From: Lysinibacillus sp. FSL M8-0337
GTDB lineage: Bacteria > Bacillota > Bacilli > Bacillales_A > Planococcaceae
Direction of reading: 5' to 3'
DNA: 64,000 nucleotides
Assembly (NCBI RefSeq): GCF_038593855.1
Contig: NZ_CP151996.1
Span: forward strand, 124,001-188,000
Part shown: in pieces, positions 1-10,206 of the stretch
Layout of the letters: every line of letters begins with the position of its first letter
Position numbering within the stretch: position 1 is the first letter of the stretch
The notes under the pieces: generated by a model
What the model was told of the DNA's origin: nothing
What the model saw: the letters and a program-made list of their open reading frames with translations, nothing else
Database searches by the model: none
Position numbers and translations under genes: made by a program

Positions 1-553
<553 letters not shown>

Positions 554-741
554 AAAAAGTTTGAAACATTCAATGCACCGTTTATCCAGTTTTGAAAGAA
601 CAATCTTTCTAAAAAGAGAGCTTCAAGACACAAGTAGAACAAGGAAGCAAACAAGTGATTGAAGGAGCGTACCTTTGTACGTGACTGATTGAACGAGAGA
701 AGCTGACGCAGTAATACGCCGTGTAATGGAGGTCGAATATA

Positions 742-858
742 GTCTAGTGATGATGGCAAAGAGGTCACACCCGTTCCCATACCGAACACGGAAGTTAAGC
801 TCTTTAGCGCCGATGGTAGTTGGGGGCTTCCCCCTGTGAGAGTAGGACGTCGCTAGGC
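742..858 (+). rRNA. rrf: 5S ribosomal RNA
   Basis: Classic Bacillus-type 5S sequence. The conserved block GAGGTCACACCCGTTCCCAT starts at 761, followed by CCGAACACGGAAGTTAAGC, and the gene ends in GAGAGTAGGACGTCGCTAGGC. The ends (about 742 and 858) were set by pairing the terminal TCTAGTGATG and CGTCGCTAGG arms, so they may be off by one or two bases. The 23S-5S spacer of about 190 bp has no tRNA. It contains a short GTAC-loop-GTAC hairpin near 670-685 that may help processing. Confidence 0.95.
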
Positions 859-862
859 AAAT

Positions 863-894
863 AAAAACCTGAGAATTTATTCTCAGGTTTTTTT
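863..894 (+). terminator. rRNA operon terminator
   Basis: A 10-bp stem (AACCTGAGAA with TTCTCAGGTT) around a TTTA loop is followed by a run of T. It sits immediately after the 5S gene. No tRNA genes follow, so the operon ends here. Confidence 0.93.
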
Positions 895-940
895 GTGTCA
901 ATACTTGAACAGCTGTCTTCTGCAGCTGTTTTTATTTTTG

Positions 941-1612
941 TTAAAATTCGAGCGCATTACGTAGGTTATTAAGATAGGATTGGCTGACAGGTAATTCTGT
1001 ACCATCCTTTAAAGTAACAATGAAATTCGAAGTAAGATCACGCGCCATTTTTTTTATGAAATGAATATTCACTATATAGGATCTATGAATGCGTATAAAA
1101 AACGGAGGTAAACGCATTTGTAATTCTTTAAGTGTAATGCTTGTTTTAAACTGTTCCTTTTCTACATAAAACCAAGTTTTTTTCTGGAGACTCTCAATAT
1201 AAGAAATTTTATCGATTACTACAGGGGTCCATTCTTCTTCCTGTTTCCCTGTTAAAAATTGATAAGGTTCCAATTTTTGTGCAGTAAAAGTTGAAGGTAA
1301 AACAACTACTAATGCCGCTGGTGTGTCCTGAATATGTACTGGGTAGCCAATACCATAATAGGGTGTACCAAATAAAGTATTATCTAATATTGCGTCTGTA
1401 CGTTTATTTGTGCGTAATACTTGCTCTGCAATACTCCCTGGTTCAACTTGCCGTCCTACTTCTAGATGAATACCATGATATCCAGAGTTAAAGTAAATAT
1501 AGGAGTTGTCTACAGCAATGGCGATGGACGAGTTGGGTGGAATCCAGTCTTGTAACATCGTAATAAATTGTTGTGCAATACTTTTTTGTACAGCATTGAT
1601 TTCATTTTTCAT
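941..1612 (-). CDS. LytTR-family transcriptional regulator with N-terminal sensor-like domain
   Basis: The C-terminal ~100 residues are a LytTR DNA-binding domain: KISYIESLQKKTWFYVEK, the FFIRIHRSYIVNI core and a terminal LPVSQSYLNNLR. The N-terminal ~120 residues contain FGTPYYGIGYPVH, which resembles a PAS/Cache-like ligand domain rather than a receiver, so this is probably a one-component sensor. The ATG at 1612 is chosen over the longer frame (1648) because AAGGGGG lies nine bases upstream of it. The gene is divergent from the glyoxylate-shunt genes. That suggests, without proving it, that the regulator controls them. No partner kinase is nearby. Confidence 0.82.
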   Translation of the reverse strand: MKNEINAVQKSIAQQFITMLQDWIPPNSSIAIAVDNSYIYFNSGYHGIHLEVGRQVEPGSIAEQVLRTNKRTDAILDNTLFGTPYYGIGYPVHIQDTPAALVVVLPSTFTAQKLEPYQFLTGKQEEEWTPVVIDKISYIESLQKKTWFYVEKEQFKTSITLKELQMRLPPFFIRIHRSYIVNIHFIKKMARDLTSNFIVTLKDGTELPVSQSYLNNLRNALEF

Positions 1613-1632
1613 TGTGAATAGCCCCCTTGTTT

Positions 1633-1645
1633 GTAAACAGTTTAC
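1633..1645. promoter_or_regulatory. Perfect inverted repeat upstream of the LytTR gene
   Basis: GTAAAC-A-GTTTAC is a perfect 6-bp palindrome with a one-base spacer, 21-33 bp upstream of the LytTR start. It lies in the divergent LytTR/aceA control region. It only partly fits the CcpA cre consensus. LytTR proteins usually bind direct repeats, so another regulator could act here. Confidence 0.4.
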
Positions 1646-1826
1646 CAAATTTTGTCGCTTAAAAAAGCGGTTTCATCATCAAAATTTGGTCTTTTATCAA
1701 AAAATAGTGAAAATTCAGATGTACTGTTATATATTAATTTACAACAAATAAACCTGTTATGGAACAGAAATTAAAAAGTTTTTTAACAGAGTATATTTTA
1801 CACAAAGGGGAAGGTGGAATTTCAAT

Positions 1827-3110
1827 ATGTCAACACGTCAAGAAAAAATTCAAGCTTTAGAAAAACAATGGGCAGAAAACCCACGTTGGGCTGGTATTGA
1901 ACGCGCTTATACGGCTGAAGAGGTAGTTAAATTACAAGGTTCTGTTGTAATTGAACAAACTTTAGCAACTAAAGGCGCTAAACGACTTTGGAAATCATTA
2001 CAAGAAGAACCGTTTATTAATGCATTAGGTGCATTAACTGGTAATCAAGCGGTTCAACAAGTAAAAGCAGGATTAAAAGCAATCTACTTATCTGGCTGGC
2101 AAGTAGCTGCTGATGCTAACCTTTCAGGTCAAATGTACCCTGACCAATCTTTATACCCAGCTAACTCTGTACCAGCTGTAGTAAAACGTATCAACCAAGC
2201 GTTACAACGCGCTGATCAAATCGACCATGCTGAAGGACGTGTAGACGATTTCGATTGGTTTGCACCAATCGTAGCTGATGCTGAAGCAGGCTTCGGTGGT
2301 CCTTTAAACGTATTCGAACTAGTTAAAGGAATGATCGAAGCAGGAGCTGCCGGTGTACATTTAGAAGACCAATTAGCTTCTGAGAAAAAATGTGGACACT
2401 TAGGTGGTAAAGTATTACTTCCTACACAAAACGCAGTTCGTAACTTAATTGCTGCTCGTCTTGCAACAGATGTAATGGGCGTAGATACAATCTTAATCGC
2501 ACGTACAGATGCTGATGCTGCAGATATGGTAACTTCTGATATTGACCCACGTGATGCTGAATTTATTACTGGCGAACGTACACCAGAAGGCTTCTTCCGT
2601 ACAACACCAGGTATTAAACAAGCGATTGCTCGTGGTTTAGCTTACGCACCATATGCAGATTTAATCTGGTGTGAAACGTCTAAGCCGTCACTTGAAGAAG
2701 CTCGTGAATTCGCAGCAGCGATTCATGCTGAATTCCCTGGTAAAATGCTTGCTTATAACTGTTCACCTTCATTTAACTGGAAAGCAAACCTTTCAGAAGA
2801 AGAAATTGCAGAATATCAACGTGAGTTAGGTAAATTGGGTTACAAATTCCAATTCGTTACATTAGCTGGCTTCCATGCATTAAACCACTCTATGTTCGAA
2901 CTAGCTCATGACTATAAAGATAATGGCATGGCTGCATACTCTAAACTACAACAAGCTGAGTTTGCTTCTGAATCTAAAGGCTATACAGCTACTCGCCACC
3001 AACGCGAAGTAGGTACTGGTTACTTCGATGATGTGTCACAAGTTATTTCAGGTGGTACTTCTTCAACAACAGCTATGGCTGGTTCTACAGAAACAGAACA
3101 ATTCGTTTAA
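1827..3110 (+). CDS. aceA: Isocitrate lyase
   Basis: Cleaves isocitrate to glyoxylate and succinate, the first step of the glyoxylate shunt, in the cytosol. The signature KKCGH is at residues 187-191 with catalytic Cys189. It follows the metal-site block [15 protein letters not shown] (151-165) and [17 protein letters not shown]. The 427-residue length is typical of bacterial AceA. The ATG has a good AAGGGGAAGGTGG ribosome site. Malate synthase follows after about 100 bp and a class V aminotransferase after that. Together they form a glyoxylate-making and glyoxylate-using block divergent from a LytTR regulator. Confidence 0.97.
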   Translation: MSTRQEKIQALEKQWAENPRWAGIERAYTAEEVVKLQGSVVIEQTLATKGAKRLWKSLQEEPFINALGALTGNQAVQQVKAGLKAIYLSGWQVAADANLSGQMYPDQSLYPANSVPAVVKRINQALQRADQIDHAEGRVDDFDWFAPIVADAEAGFGGPLNVFELVKGMIEAGAAGVHLEDQLASEKKCGHLGGKVLLPTQNAVRNLIAARLATDVMGVDTILIARTDADAADMVTSDIDPRDAEFITGERTPEGFFRTTPGIKQAIARGLAYAPYADLIWCETSKPSLEEAREFAAAIHAEFPGKMLAYNCSPSFNWKANLSEEEIAEYQRELGKLGYKFQFVTLAGFHALNHSMFELAHDYKDNGMAAYSKLQQAEFASESKGYTATRHQREVGTGYFDDVSQVISGGTSSTTAMAGSTETEQFV

Positions 3111-3147
3111 TTCAATTACGTTAATTCCTAAATTCATAATCATAGAT

Positions 3148-3182
3148 AAGTTTCCCTCGCACCTCCTAAGCGGGGGAAACTT
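3148..3182 (+). terminator. Intercistronic hairpin between aceA and aceB
   Basis: AAGTTTCCCTCGC at 3148-3160 pairs with GCGGGGGAAACTT at 3170-3182 (13-bp arms, one mismatch). No run of T follows, so it is more likely an mRNA-stability or partial-termination element that sets the aceA:aceB ratio than a full terminator. Confidence 0.6.
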
Positions 3183-3209
3183 AAATCACGAGAGGTGGGG
3201 GAACTACTA

Positions 3210-4808
3210 ATGGAACAGGCAACTACAGGTAAGCTTAAAATTGTTGGGGAACAAAACGAGCAAACAAAGGAAGTTTTAACACCGGAGGCCCTTGAGTTTG
3301 TTCTTGCCCTGCATGAAAAGTTTGATGCTCGTCGTAAAGAGCTTTTAGAGGCTCGTCAAGAACGTCAGAAGCGTCTAGATGCTGGTGAGAAACTCGACTT
3401 CCTACCAGAAACGAAGCATATTCGTGAGGGAGATTGGACGATTGCGCCACTGCCTGCGGATTTACAAGATCGACGCGTAGAAATTACTGGACCAGTAGAC
3501 CGTAAAATGGTTATTAACGCATTAAATTCTGGTGCGAAAATGTTCATGGCTTGCTTTGAGGATGCTTCAGCTCCGACTTGGGAAAACATGATTTCTGGTC
3601 AAATTAATATGCGTGATGCCATTAATAAGACGATTGAATTTACTCAAGCGTCAAACGGTAAAACGTATAAATTAAATAAAGAGACAGCGGTATTACTAGT
3701 ACGTCCACGTGGTCTTCATTTACTTGAAAAACATGTGTTGGTAGATGGTGAGCCTGTTTCAGGTAGTTTCTTCGATTTTGGTCTTTATTTATTCCACAAT
3801 GCTAAAAATGCATTGGCAAAGGGCACGGGTCCATACTTCTATCTACCGAAGTTAGAAAGTCATTTAGAGGCTCGCTTGTGGAATGATGTCTTTGTCTTTG
3901 CACAAGATTACATTGGTATTCCACAAGGTACAATTAGAGCAACAGTTTTAATTGAAACAATATTAGCTGCATTTGAAATGGATGAAATTTTATACGAGCT
4001 TCGCGATCATTCAGCAGGTCTAAATTGTGGCCGTTGGGATTATATTTTCAGCTACATTAAACGCCTGCGCAATCAACCTGATGTAATCTTACCTGATCGC
4101 GGTCAAGTAACAATGACAGTTCCATTCATGAAGGCTTATACGTCTTTATGTATCCAAACATGTCATAAACGCAACGCACCTGCTATGGGTGGTATGGCTG
4201 CACAAATACCTGTTAAAGGCGATGATGAGGCGAATGCAGTAGCATTTGCAAAGGTTGCGGAAGATAAACGTCGTGAAGCAACGGATGGTCATGATGGAAC
4301 TTGGGTAGCACACCCTGGCATGGTGGCAACAGCTATGGAGCAGTTTGATGCGATTATGAAAACACCAAACCAAATCCATAAAAAACGCGAAGATGTGAAT
4401 GTAAAGGCTGAAGATTTAGTAGCTGTTCCAGAAGGGACAATTACCCTTGAAGGTCTTCGTATTAACTGTAGCGTAGGAGTTCAGTACATTGCTTCTTGGT
4501 TACGAGGCAACGGAGCTGCACCAATTAACAACTTGATGGAAGATGCTGCAACTGCAGAAATCTCCCGTACACAAGTATGGCAATGGATTCGTCATCCAAA
4601 GGGTATTTTAGATGATGGACGTGGTATTACATTAGCATTTGTGCTAGAAATATTGGAAGAAGAGCTTGTGAAAATTAAAGAGGCTGTTGGGGAACAAGCC
4701 TATAATAGTGGTCGCTATGCTGAAGCTGCTGAACTGTTTAAATCTTTAATTGAGCAAGATGAATTCGTGGAATTCTTGACACTTCCAGGCTATGAAAAAT
4801 TAAGTTAA
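3210..4808 (+). CDS. aceB: Malate synthase (type A)
   Basis: Condenses glyoxylate with acetyl-CoA to malate, the second glyoxylate-shunt step. The signature [20 protein letters not shown] is at about residues 263-282, and [12 protein letters not shown] near 160 carries the catalytic arginine of the family. The 532-residue length matches malate synthase A. The longest frame begins with GTG at 3195, but that codon lies inside the ribosome site GAGGTGGGGG, so the ATG at 3210 is taken. It is downstream of aceA and separated by a hairpin. Confidence 0.96.
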   Translation: MEQATTGKLKIVGEQNEQTKEVLTPEALEFVLALHEKFDARRKELLEARQERQKRLDAGEKLDFLPETKHIREGDWTIAPLPADLQDRRVEITGPVDRKMVINALNSGAKMFMACFEDASAPTWENMISGQINMRDAINKTIEFTQASNGKTYKLNKETAVLLVRPRGLHLLEKHVLVDGEPVSGSFFDFGLYLFHNAKNALAKGTGPYFYLPKLESHLEARLWNDVFVFAQDYIGIPQGTIRATVLIETILAAFEMDEILYELRDHSAGLNCGRWDYIFSYIKRLRNQPDVILPDRGQVTMTVPFMKAYTSLCIQTCHKRNAPAMGGMAAQIPVKGDDEANAVAFAKVAEDKRREATDGHDGTWVAHPGMVATAMEQFDAIMKTPNQIHKKREDVNVKAEDLVAVPEGTITLEGLRINCSVGVQYIASWLRGNGAAPINNLMEDAATAEISRTQVWQWIRHPKGILDDGRGITLAFVLEILEEELVKIKEAVGEQAYNSGRYAEAAELFKSLIEQDEFVEFLTLPGYEKLS

Positions 4809-5003
4809 TTGATAGAAATCTACTAACGAACATATCTAACTTTCCTTAAACACTGTGGGCTGAACTCGAATGCAGCTCACTATTTCCACTAAAGTAACGA
4901 GCGGAGTCTGTTCCTCCGTTTCTTACAAAAAATGAGCACTGTTTAATAAAAGGGGTCTACTTATATTAATCGTAAGTATTGAGATTTAAAAATGGGGTGC
5001 AAG

Positions 5004-5043
5004 ATGTCTTACAAGCTTTGATGGGGGCTTGTAAGGCATTTTT
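5004..5043 (+). terminator. Terminator-like hairpin, aceB end or leader of the aminotransferase
   Basis: ATGTCTTACAAGC (5004-5016) pairs with GCTTGTAAGGCAT (5027-5039) and runs into TTTT. It lies 195 bp after aceB but only 36 bp before the next start codon, so it may be an attenuator in that gene's leader. The rest of 4809-5078 holds a weak GC-rich hairpin near 4905-4925 and nothing else that I recognise. Confidence 0.65.
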
Positions 5044-5078
5044 CTATACTTAGAAAATTATTTAGAGGGGGAAAAGAG

Positions 5079-6251
5079 ATGAGTACTAATAAAGAAATAC
5101 TATTAATTCCTGGTCCTACACCAGTAGTTGAGGAAATATATGATGCTTTGGCAAGCGAAACACGTGGGCATACAGATCCACGCTTTGTTGCAATTTATAA
5201 AAATGCATTAGCACAAACAAAAAAACTATTCCAAACGGATGGTGAAGTGTTTGTACTAGCAGGTTCTGGAACGCTAGCAATGGAAATGGCGATTGTTAAT
5301 ACAGTGGGTAAGGGAGAAAAAATACTCGTTATTAGTCACGGATATTTTGGTGATCGTTTTAAGCCTTTAGCAACTGCTTATGGTATTCAGGTAGACGTGT
5401 TACAAGCAGAATGGGGAAAACAAGTTGAACCAGCAACAGTAAAGGCAAAATTAGCTGAAGCTAATTATAAGGCCGTCACTATTACACATGCAGATACATC
5501 TACAGGCGTCGCTTCGGATCTAGATGCATTGGTACCTATTATTAAAAGTGCGGGGGCTTTAATTATTTTAGATGGTGTTGTCGCAACAGCAGCGCTAGAT
5601 GAAAATATGAATAAAACATATGGTCATCCTGACTATAAATTAGATGTTGTACTAACTGGTTCACAAAAAGCAATCGGGATACCACCAGGTTTAGCCATTA
5701 TCGCCTTTAATCAATCGGCATTAAAGGCTCGTGAAGCACTAGGAACGATACCCGCATACTATAGTGATATAGAAAATTGGATTCCGGTTATGAATGATCC
5801 AGGGAAATATTTTGCAACACCACCTGTAAATTTAATTTATGCTTATGATGTCGCTATGAAGATGGTTTTAGATGAAGGGATTGCTAAGCGTGAGGCACGT
5901 CATCTAGCGTACGGTCGCGCTGTGCGTTTAGCATTATCTACGTATGGCATGAAGGCACTAGCTGACGAGACAGTAGCAGCTCCAACTTTAAGTTGTATGC
6001 TCTATCCAGAGGGCGTAGAGGATGCCAAGTTCCGTGCGAAACTTGCTGAAAAAGGTGTAATTGTTGCTGGGGCTTTGGCTCATTTAGCAGGTAAAGCATT
6101 CCGTATTGGGCATATGGGCAATACAACACCTGCAATGCTTGAACAAGCCGTGAGACGAATTGGTGAATCACTTAATGAATTAGGACATGCAGTAGTAGTA
6201 GAAGAAGCAGTTGCACGTTTAAAAGAACAATTAGCAATAGGAACGAATTAA
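5079..6251 (+). CDS. Class V aminotransferase, alanine-glyoxylate / serine-pyruvate type
   Basis: PLP-dependent fold-type I aminotransferase of 390 residues. The N-terminal LLIPGPTPV and RGHTDPRF match the AGT/PucG family. Asp165 (LIILDGV) fits the residue that contacts the pyridine nitrogen. Lys197 in GSQKAIGIPPG fits the Schiff-base lysine. The likely reaction is amino transfer to glyoxylate to give glycine, which suits its place after aceA-aceB; ureidoglycine-glyoxylate transfer (PucG) is the main alternative, but no purine genes are nearby. The ribosome site is AGAGGGGGAAAAG. A hairpin in front suggests expression separate from aceB. Confidence 0.85.
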   Translation: MSTNKEILLIPGPTPVVEEIYDALASETRGHTDPRFVAIYKNALAQTKKLFQTDGEVFVLAGSGTLAMEMAIVNTVGKGEKILVISHGYFGDRFKPLATAYGIQVDVLQAEWGKQVEPATVKAKLAEANYKAVTITHADTSTGVASDLDALVPIIKSAGALIILDGVVATAALDENMNKTYGHPDYKLDVVLTGSQKAIGIPPGLAIIAFNQSALKAREALGTIPAYYSDIENWIPVMNDPGKYFATPPVNLIYAYDVAMKMVLDEGIAKREARHLAYGRAVRLALSTYGMKALADETVAAPTLSCMLYPEGVEDAKFRAKLAEKGVIVAGALAHLAGKAFRIGHMGNTTPAMLEQAVRRIGESLNELGHAVVVEEAVARLKEQLAIGTN

Positions 6252-6257
6252 TATTAG

Positions 6258-6293
6258 AAGAGATGTCTCAAAAGTGCATGAGACATCTCTTTT
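6258..6293 (+). terminator. Terminator after the aminotransferase
   Basis: AAGAGATGTCTCA (6258-6270) pairs with TGAGACATCTCTT (6279-6291) followed by T residues. A strong intrinsic terminator. Confidence 0.9.
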
Positions 6294-6482
6294 GTTATTT
6301 AACCTAAGAATCGCTTGCAAATAAGGTTCAGAGTAGAAAAGCGGCAAGCATGTTTGGGATGATAGTAATAAAGTTGCTACCTGTACAAAGAAAATGAGAA
6401 GCAAATTGTCTTTGTAAGAAAGTTCATTGCAAAACAATTTAAGCCCTTACAGAATAGCTCCTTTTTCTATGCATAAAATGTG

Positions 6483-6513
6483 ATATTTGTTATACTTATT
6501 ATATAACAAATAT
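6483..6513. promoter_or_regulatory. Operator of the YtrA-type GntR regulator
   Basis: Perfect 12-bp palindrome arms, ATATTTGTTATA (6483-6494) and TATAACAAATAT (6502-6513), with a 7-bp spacer. It ends just before the ribosome site (GGAG at 6514-6517) of the GntR gene and covers the probable -10 region. The arrangement implies autorepression. The same core, TTGTTATA-N7-TATAACAA, recurs at 29449-29471. Confidence 0.8.
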
Positions 6514-6526
6514 GGAGTTGATCTAG

Positions 6527-6922
6527 ATGTTTATTCAAATAGAGCCATTATCGAATGTACCGATCTATGAACAGGTTACACGGCAAATTATAGAGGGCAT
6601 TGCGAGAGGGGACATGGGACCGGGGGATACATTGCCGTCGGTACGAAGTTTAGCAGCCGATTTAGGTGTCAATATGCATACGGTTAATAAGAGTTACCAT
6701 GAACTTGAGGCGAAGGGCATTATAACGATTCGTGCTAAATCAGGAGCAATTATTCGTTCAATGGAGGAGCGTGCATTAACGCCTGAACAATTGCAGCAGA
6801 TTGAAAAAAATTTAAAGCCTGTTGTGGCAGAAGGAATGGTGCTCGGTGCAACAGTAGATCAAATAGAGCACATGATGAAAAAGGTATTCGCTGACTTGCA
6901 ACTGCCAGCAGAAGGGGTGTAG
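6527..6922 (+). CDS. GntR-family transcriptional regulator, YtrA subfamily
   Basis: A 131-residue protein with an N-terminal winged helix-turn-helix typical of GntR: PIYEQVTRQIIEGIARGDM, then PGDTLPSVRSLAADLGVNMHT and VNKSYHELEAKGII. The C-terminal part of about 50 residues is only a short helical dimerisation region, which defines the YtrA subfamily; these repressors usually govern ABC transporter or membrane-protein operons. It is preceded by a perfect palindrome and followed after one base by a DUF1648 membrane protein, with which it is surely co-transcribed. Matching operators at 29449-29496 suggest a second target. Confidence 0.9.
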   Translation: MFIQIEPLSNVPIYEQVTRQIIEGIARGDMGPGDTLPSVRSLAADLGVNMHTVNKSYHELEAKGIITIRAKSGAIIRSMEERALTPEQLQQIEKNLKPVVAEGMVLGATVDQIEHMMKKVFADLQLPAEGV

Positions 6923-6923
6923 C

Positions 6924-8021
6924 ATGCTACTAGGTATTTTTACAATAATGTATGTCATGACATTAGCCATGCAAGTTTTTGTCCCTTACATTGTACGTGA
7001 GACTATTGTATTTGGCGTTACTGTACCAGAACAAAATATAAAGCATTCTGCATTAGCTCTTGCGAAAAAACGTTATGCGCAAACAGTAGGGCTTTTTGGC
7101 GTGCTGATTTTAATACTTATGCTAATGCTTAACTGGTCGCTTGCACCTTCTGAAAGTGCACAAGGCATCCTTTTACTAAGCTGTTTATTTGGCATGCTGG
7201 CGATTAGTATGGTGTTATACTGGTTAAACCATCAGAAAGTGATGAAGTTGAAAATACGCGAGCAATGGGGCATGAATATAAAACAGGTGCGAGCAGTTGA
7301 TTTAACTGCTCGTAGTCGTGATGAAATGCTGCCATGGCCCTTCTATGTGGTGCCTATAGGCGTTACGATTTTTCTTATTATTTTTACATTATTACATTAT
7401 AGTCAAATACCAAATGCTGTAGCGGTGCATTGGGGACCAAGTGGAGCGGCGGATGCATGGCGAGAAAAAACCTATTTTATTGCGATTTCATTACCACTAG
7501 TTATGTTGATGATGCAATGTATGATGTGGGGCACTGCAGATTCACTCAAGCGTTCGGCTATTCGAATGTCTATTAATCGTCAGCAGGAGTCATTAGAAAA
7601 TGAATTAAAAACACGAAAGTTTATGAGCTGGAATATAGCATTGATTAGCTATAGTTTAACCGCATTATTGACCATACTACAGCTAAGTAATATCTATCCT
7701 TCAATGGCTGAAGGCAATAAACTATTACCATTCTTTATTGCATTTCTATTTTTAATTTTAGGTTCAGTGCTAGTGTATGCATGGAAAAAGCGACAATTAC
7801 GGTTGAAATATGAAGATAATGTGGTGTCAGAGGTAATGGATATTGATGAGGATCGTTACTGGAAAGGCGGTCTTATTTATATGAATCGTCAGGACCCATC
7901 TGTTTTTGTAGAAAAACGTTTTGGTGTAGGCTGGACAATGAATTTTGCAAATCCAAGAGGCTATATTGTCATTGTTTTACCACTACTGCTATTGCTGCTG
8001 ATTTCTATAATTTCTTTTTAG
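6924..8021 (+). CDS. DUF1648/DUF5808 multi-spanning membrane protein
   Basis: A 365-residue protein with about eight membrane helices. The middle holds the DUF1648 motif IPNAVAVHWGPSGAADAW. Near the C-terminus is a DUF5808-like segment, DRYWKGGLIYMNRQDPSV followed by RFGVGWTMNFANPRG. No biochemical function is known for these families. It follows the GntR gene by one base with its own ribosome site (AGAAGGGGTG), so the regulator probably controls it. In related bacteria such proteins sit beside YtrA regulators and are suspected to act in cell-envelope stress; that is family context only. Confidence 0.85.
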   Translation: MLLGIFTIMYVMTLAMQVFVPYIVRETIVFGVTVPEQNIKHSALALAKKRYAQTVGLFGVLILILMLMLNWSLAPSESAQGILLLSCLFGMLAISMVLYWLNHQKVMKLKIREQWGMNIKQVRAVDLTARSRDEMLPWPFYVVPIGVTIFLIIFTLLHYSQIPNAVAVHWGPSGAADAWREKTYFIAISLPLVMLMMQCMMWGTADSLKRSAIRMSINRQQESLENELKTRKFMSWNIALISYSLTALLTILQLSNIYPSMAEGNKLLPFFIAFLFLILGSVLVYAWKKRQLRLKYEDNVVSEVMDIDEDRYWKGGLIYMNRQDPSVFVEKRFGVGWTMNFANPRGYIVIVLPLLLLLLISIISF

Positions 8022-8092
8022 TGCCAGTCACCCAAACAATTCTGATAATTTAGGATAGAAGGCGCTAGTATATTGAACGGAGGCAAGAGGGA

Positions 8093-8767
8093 ATGAAAAT
8101 TTTAGTTGTCGATGATGATGTGCATATTTTGCAGTTAGTGAATATTTATTTAACTCGCGAAGGCTATCAAGTCATGCAGGCAGAGAATGGGGAACAAGCT
8201 CTGCAATTGCTGGATGGAAATATGCCCGATTTGGCAGTAGTGGATGTCATGATGCCAGGAATGGATGGTTTTACGCTAACAGAAATTTTAAGTAAGGATT
8301 ATGATATCCCTGTGCTGTTATTAACGGCTAAGGGAGAGCTTGAAGATAAGGAACGTGGCTTTTTAGCAGGTTCGGATGACTATGTCGTTAAGCCGTTCGA
8401 GCCAAAGGAATTACTGTTTCGCATTGCAGCTATTTTGCGTAGGCTTGATAAAAAAAATCAAGTAACAATACAGGTCGGCAAGCTGGAAATTGATCGCCGC
8501 AGCTTTGAGGTTACAATTGGTGGTGACACGCTTCTGTTACCTTTAAAAGAGTTTGAGCTGTTAGCGCTACTGGCTTCTCGTCCAAATCAAGTATTTACAC
8601 GTAGCATTATTATGGAGCAAGTATGGGGTTACGACTATGAAGGTGATGAACAAACATTAAATACACATGTGAAGCGGATTCGTGAGCGATTGCATCGTTA
8701 CAATACAGATGTCGAAATTACAACGGTGCGTGGCGTCGGTTATAAGCTTGAGGTAAGTGCACCATGA
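8093..8767 (+). CDS. OmpR/PhoB-family response regulator
   Basis: Receiver domain at residues 1-115 with acidic pocket VDDD, phospho-acceptor Asp51 (VVDVMMPG), Thr78 and Lys100 (VVKPFEP), then a winged-helix DNA-binding domain ending TLNTHVKRIRERL and TTVRGVGYKL. It overlaps the following kinase gene by four bases (ATGA), so the pair is translationally coupled. It has a good ribosome site (CGGAGGCAAGAGGG). A probable target is the gene at 10207, whose promoter carries an 11-bp-period direct repeat of the kind OmpR-family regulators bind. Confidence 0.95.
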   Translation: MKILVVDDDVHILQLVNIYLTREGYQVMQAENGEQALQLLDGNMPDLAVVDVMMPGMDGFTLTEILSKDYDIPVLLLTAKGELEDKERGFLAGSDDYVVKPFEPKELLFRIAAILRRLDKKNQVTIQVGKLEIDRRSFEVTIGGDTLLLPLKEFELLALLASRPNQVFTRSIIMEQVWGYDYEGDEQTLNTHVKRIRERLHRYNTDVEITTVRGVGYKLEVSAP

Positions 8768-10134
8768 AAACGTTATATAGTAAATTTGTTATCACGACCA
8801 TGCTCATTATGATTGGCAGTTTATGTATTGGATTTTTAATGACGAATACATATTATCACCAAGTGACTAAAGAAAAAAATGATGCAAAAAACGTTGCGAT
8901 TGCACAAGATATTGCCGACTATATTGAATCAGCGAAAGAAATGGATTTAGAAAATTATTTAACAACGCTTGGCGATATTGGGTATCAAATATATGTTACA
9001 ACTGGAGAGGAACATCGCTTTTTTGGTGGCGAATACCGCGATAAGAAATTGCCCACTGATATTATCCAGCAAGTATTAGAAGGGGAAGTCTATCATGGGA
9101 TGCGAGATTTTCCAAAAGAGACTTTTATGACGGGCTTTTTTGCGAATGAGTTAATAAATACTATTGGTGTACCCTTTACGTATCATAACGAGCAATATGC
9201 ATTGTTTATTCGACCAGATATTCGATTCTTGTTCTCAGAGGCGCATACGTTATTAGGTGGTCTTATTCTTGGCATGGCGGTGATGAGCTTACTTGCCATG
9301 TTATTATTTGCAAAGGCACTTATTCGTCCGATTACAAAGTTAACCGAAGCAACTCATCAACTTGCCCATGAAAAGTTTGATACGTTGCTTGAAATTGACC
9401 GAGCAGATGAAATTGGACAACTGGCAGATAGTTTTAATGTCATGACAGAAAAACTACAGGAAAATGACAGAATGCGAAAACAGTTTATAAGTAATGTATC
9501 CCATGACTTTCAATCGCCATTATTGAATATTCAAGGGTATGTCGATTTATTGAAAAATCCTACGCTTGCAGAACCTGAACGGCAAGAATACGCAACGATT
9601 ATAGAGCTAGAAACAAAGCGACTATCGACATTGACAAAGCAACTATTGTTGCTGACATCACTCGATCAATCTACCAGAATGCTAAAACGAGAACCGTATC
9701 CGTTAGATGAGCAATTGAAAGAAACGGTGCGAAAATATCGATGGCAGTTAGAGGAAGCGAATGTGCAATTATCGTATCAGATTGAGCCAGTTATATATAA
9801 TGGCGATGCAAGTCTATTGCAAAATGTCTGGGATAATTTATTAACAAACGCCATTAAATATAATGTTAATGGTGGAGACATCCATATCCAACTTCAGGAA
9901 CAAACGACTTTTGTAGAGGTGTTAGTAAAGGACAGCGGCATTGGTATGACTATAGAACAATTGCAAAAGGTATATGACCGTTTTTATAGAGCTGACGAGT
10001 CTAGAACGAAGCAGGGGACAGGTCTCGGTCTTGCAATTGTTAAACAAATTGTTGAATTGCACGGTGGTGAAGTGCAAATGGAAAGTGCTAGGAACGAAGG
10101 GACAAGTGTTTGTATACACCTACCAAAATTGTAA
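8764..10134 (+). CDS. Sensor histidine kinase (membrane, HAMP)
   Basis: 456 residues. An N-terminal membrane helix is followed by about 130 extracytoplasmic residues, a second helix (GGLILGMAVMSLLAMLLF) and a HAMP linker. Next come the H-box ISNVSHDFQSPLLNIQGY, N-box NVWDNLLTNAIKYN, G1 VKDSGIGM and G2 GTGLGLAIVKQ. All catalytic motifs are intact. The H-box has Gln where HDxxxPL kinases often have Lys or Ile, which is tolerated. It partners the regulator at 8093. The signal is unknown; the extracytoplasmic loop has no domain I can name. Confidence 0.94.
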   Translation: MKTLYSKFVITTMLIMIGSLCIGFLMTNTYYHQVTKEKNDAKNVAIAQDIADYIESAKEMDLENYLTTLGDIGYQIYVTTGEEHRFFGGEYRDKKLPTDIIQQVLEGEVYHGMRDFPKETFMTGFFANELINTIGVPFTYHNEQYALFIRPDIRFLFSEAHTLLGGLILGMAVMSLLAMLLFAKALIRPITKLTEATHQLAHEKFDTLLEIDRADEIGQLADSFNVMTEKLQENDRMRKQFISNVSHDFQSPLLNIQGYVDLLKNPTLAEPERQEYATIIELETKRLSTLTKQLLLLTSLDQSTRMLKREPYPLDEQLKETVRKYRWQLEEANVQLSYQIEPVIYNGDASLLQNVWDNLLTNAIKYNVNGGDIHIQLQEQTTFVEVLVKDSGIGMTIEQLQKVYDRFYRADESRTKQGTGLGLAIVKQIVELHGGEVQMESARNEGTSVCIHLPKL

Positions 10135-10140
10135 TATGGA

Positions 10141-10157
10141 GTTCATGTAAAGTTCAT
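10141..10157 (+). promoter_or_regulatory. Direct-repeat response-regulator box before the 10207 gene
   Basis: GTTCAT-GTAAA-GTTCAT: two identical hexamers with an 11-bp period, i.e. on one face of the helix. They lie about 55 bp upstream of the 10207 start and directly after the kinase gene. Geometry is that of PhoB/PhoP/OmpR boxes. Confidence 0.5.
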
Positions 10158-10206
10158 ATTCAAACGATACACTTCTACGTAAGTTAAAACTTGGAGGAGT
10201 TATCGT

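Noticed and set aside
1633-1645. CcpA cre site before the LytTR gene
   Set aside because: Three mismatches to the consensus; kept only as an unnamed palindrome.
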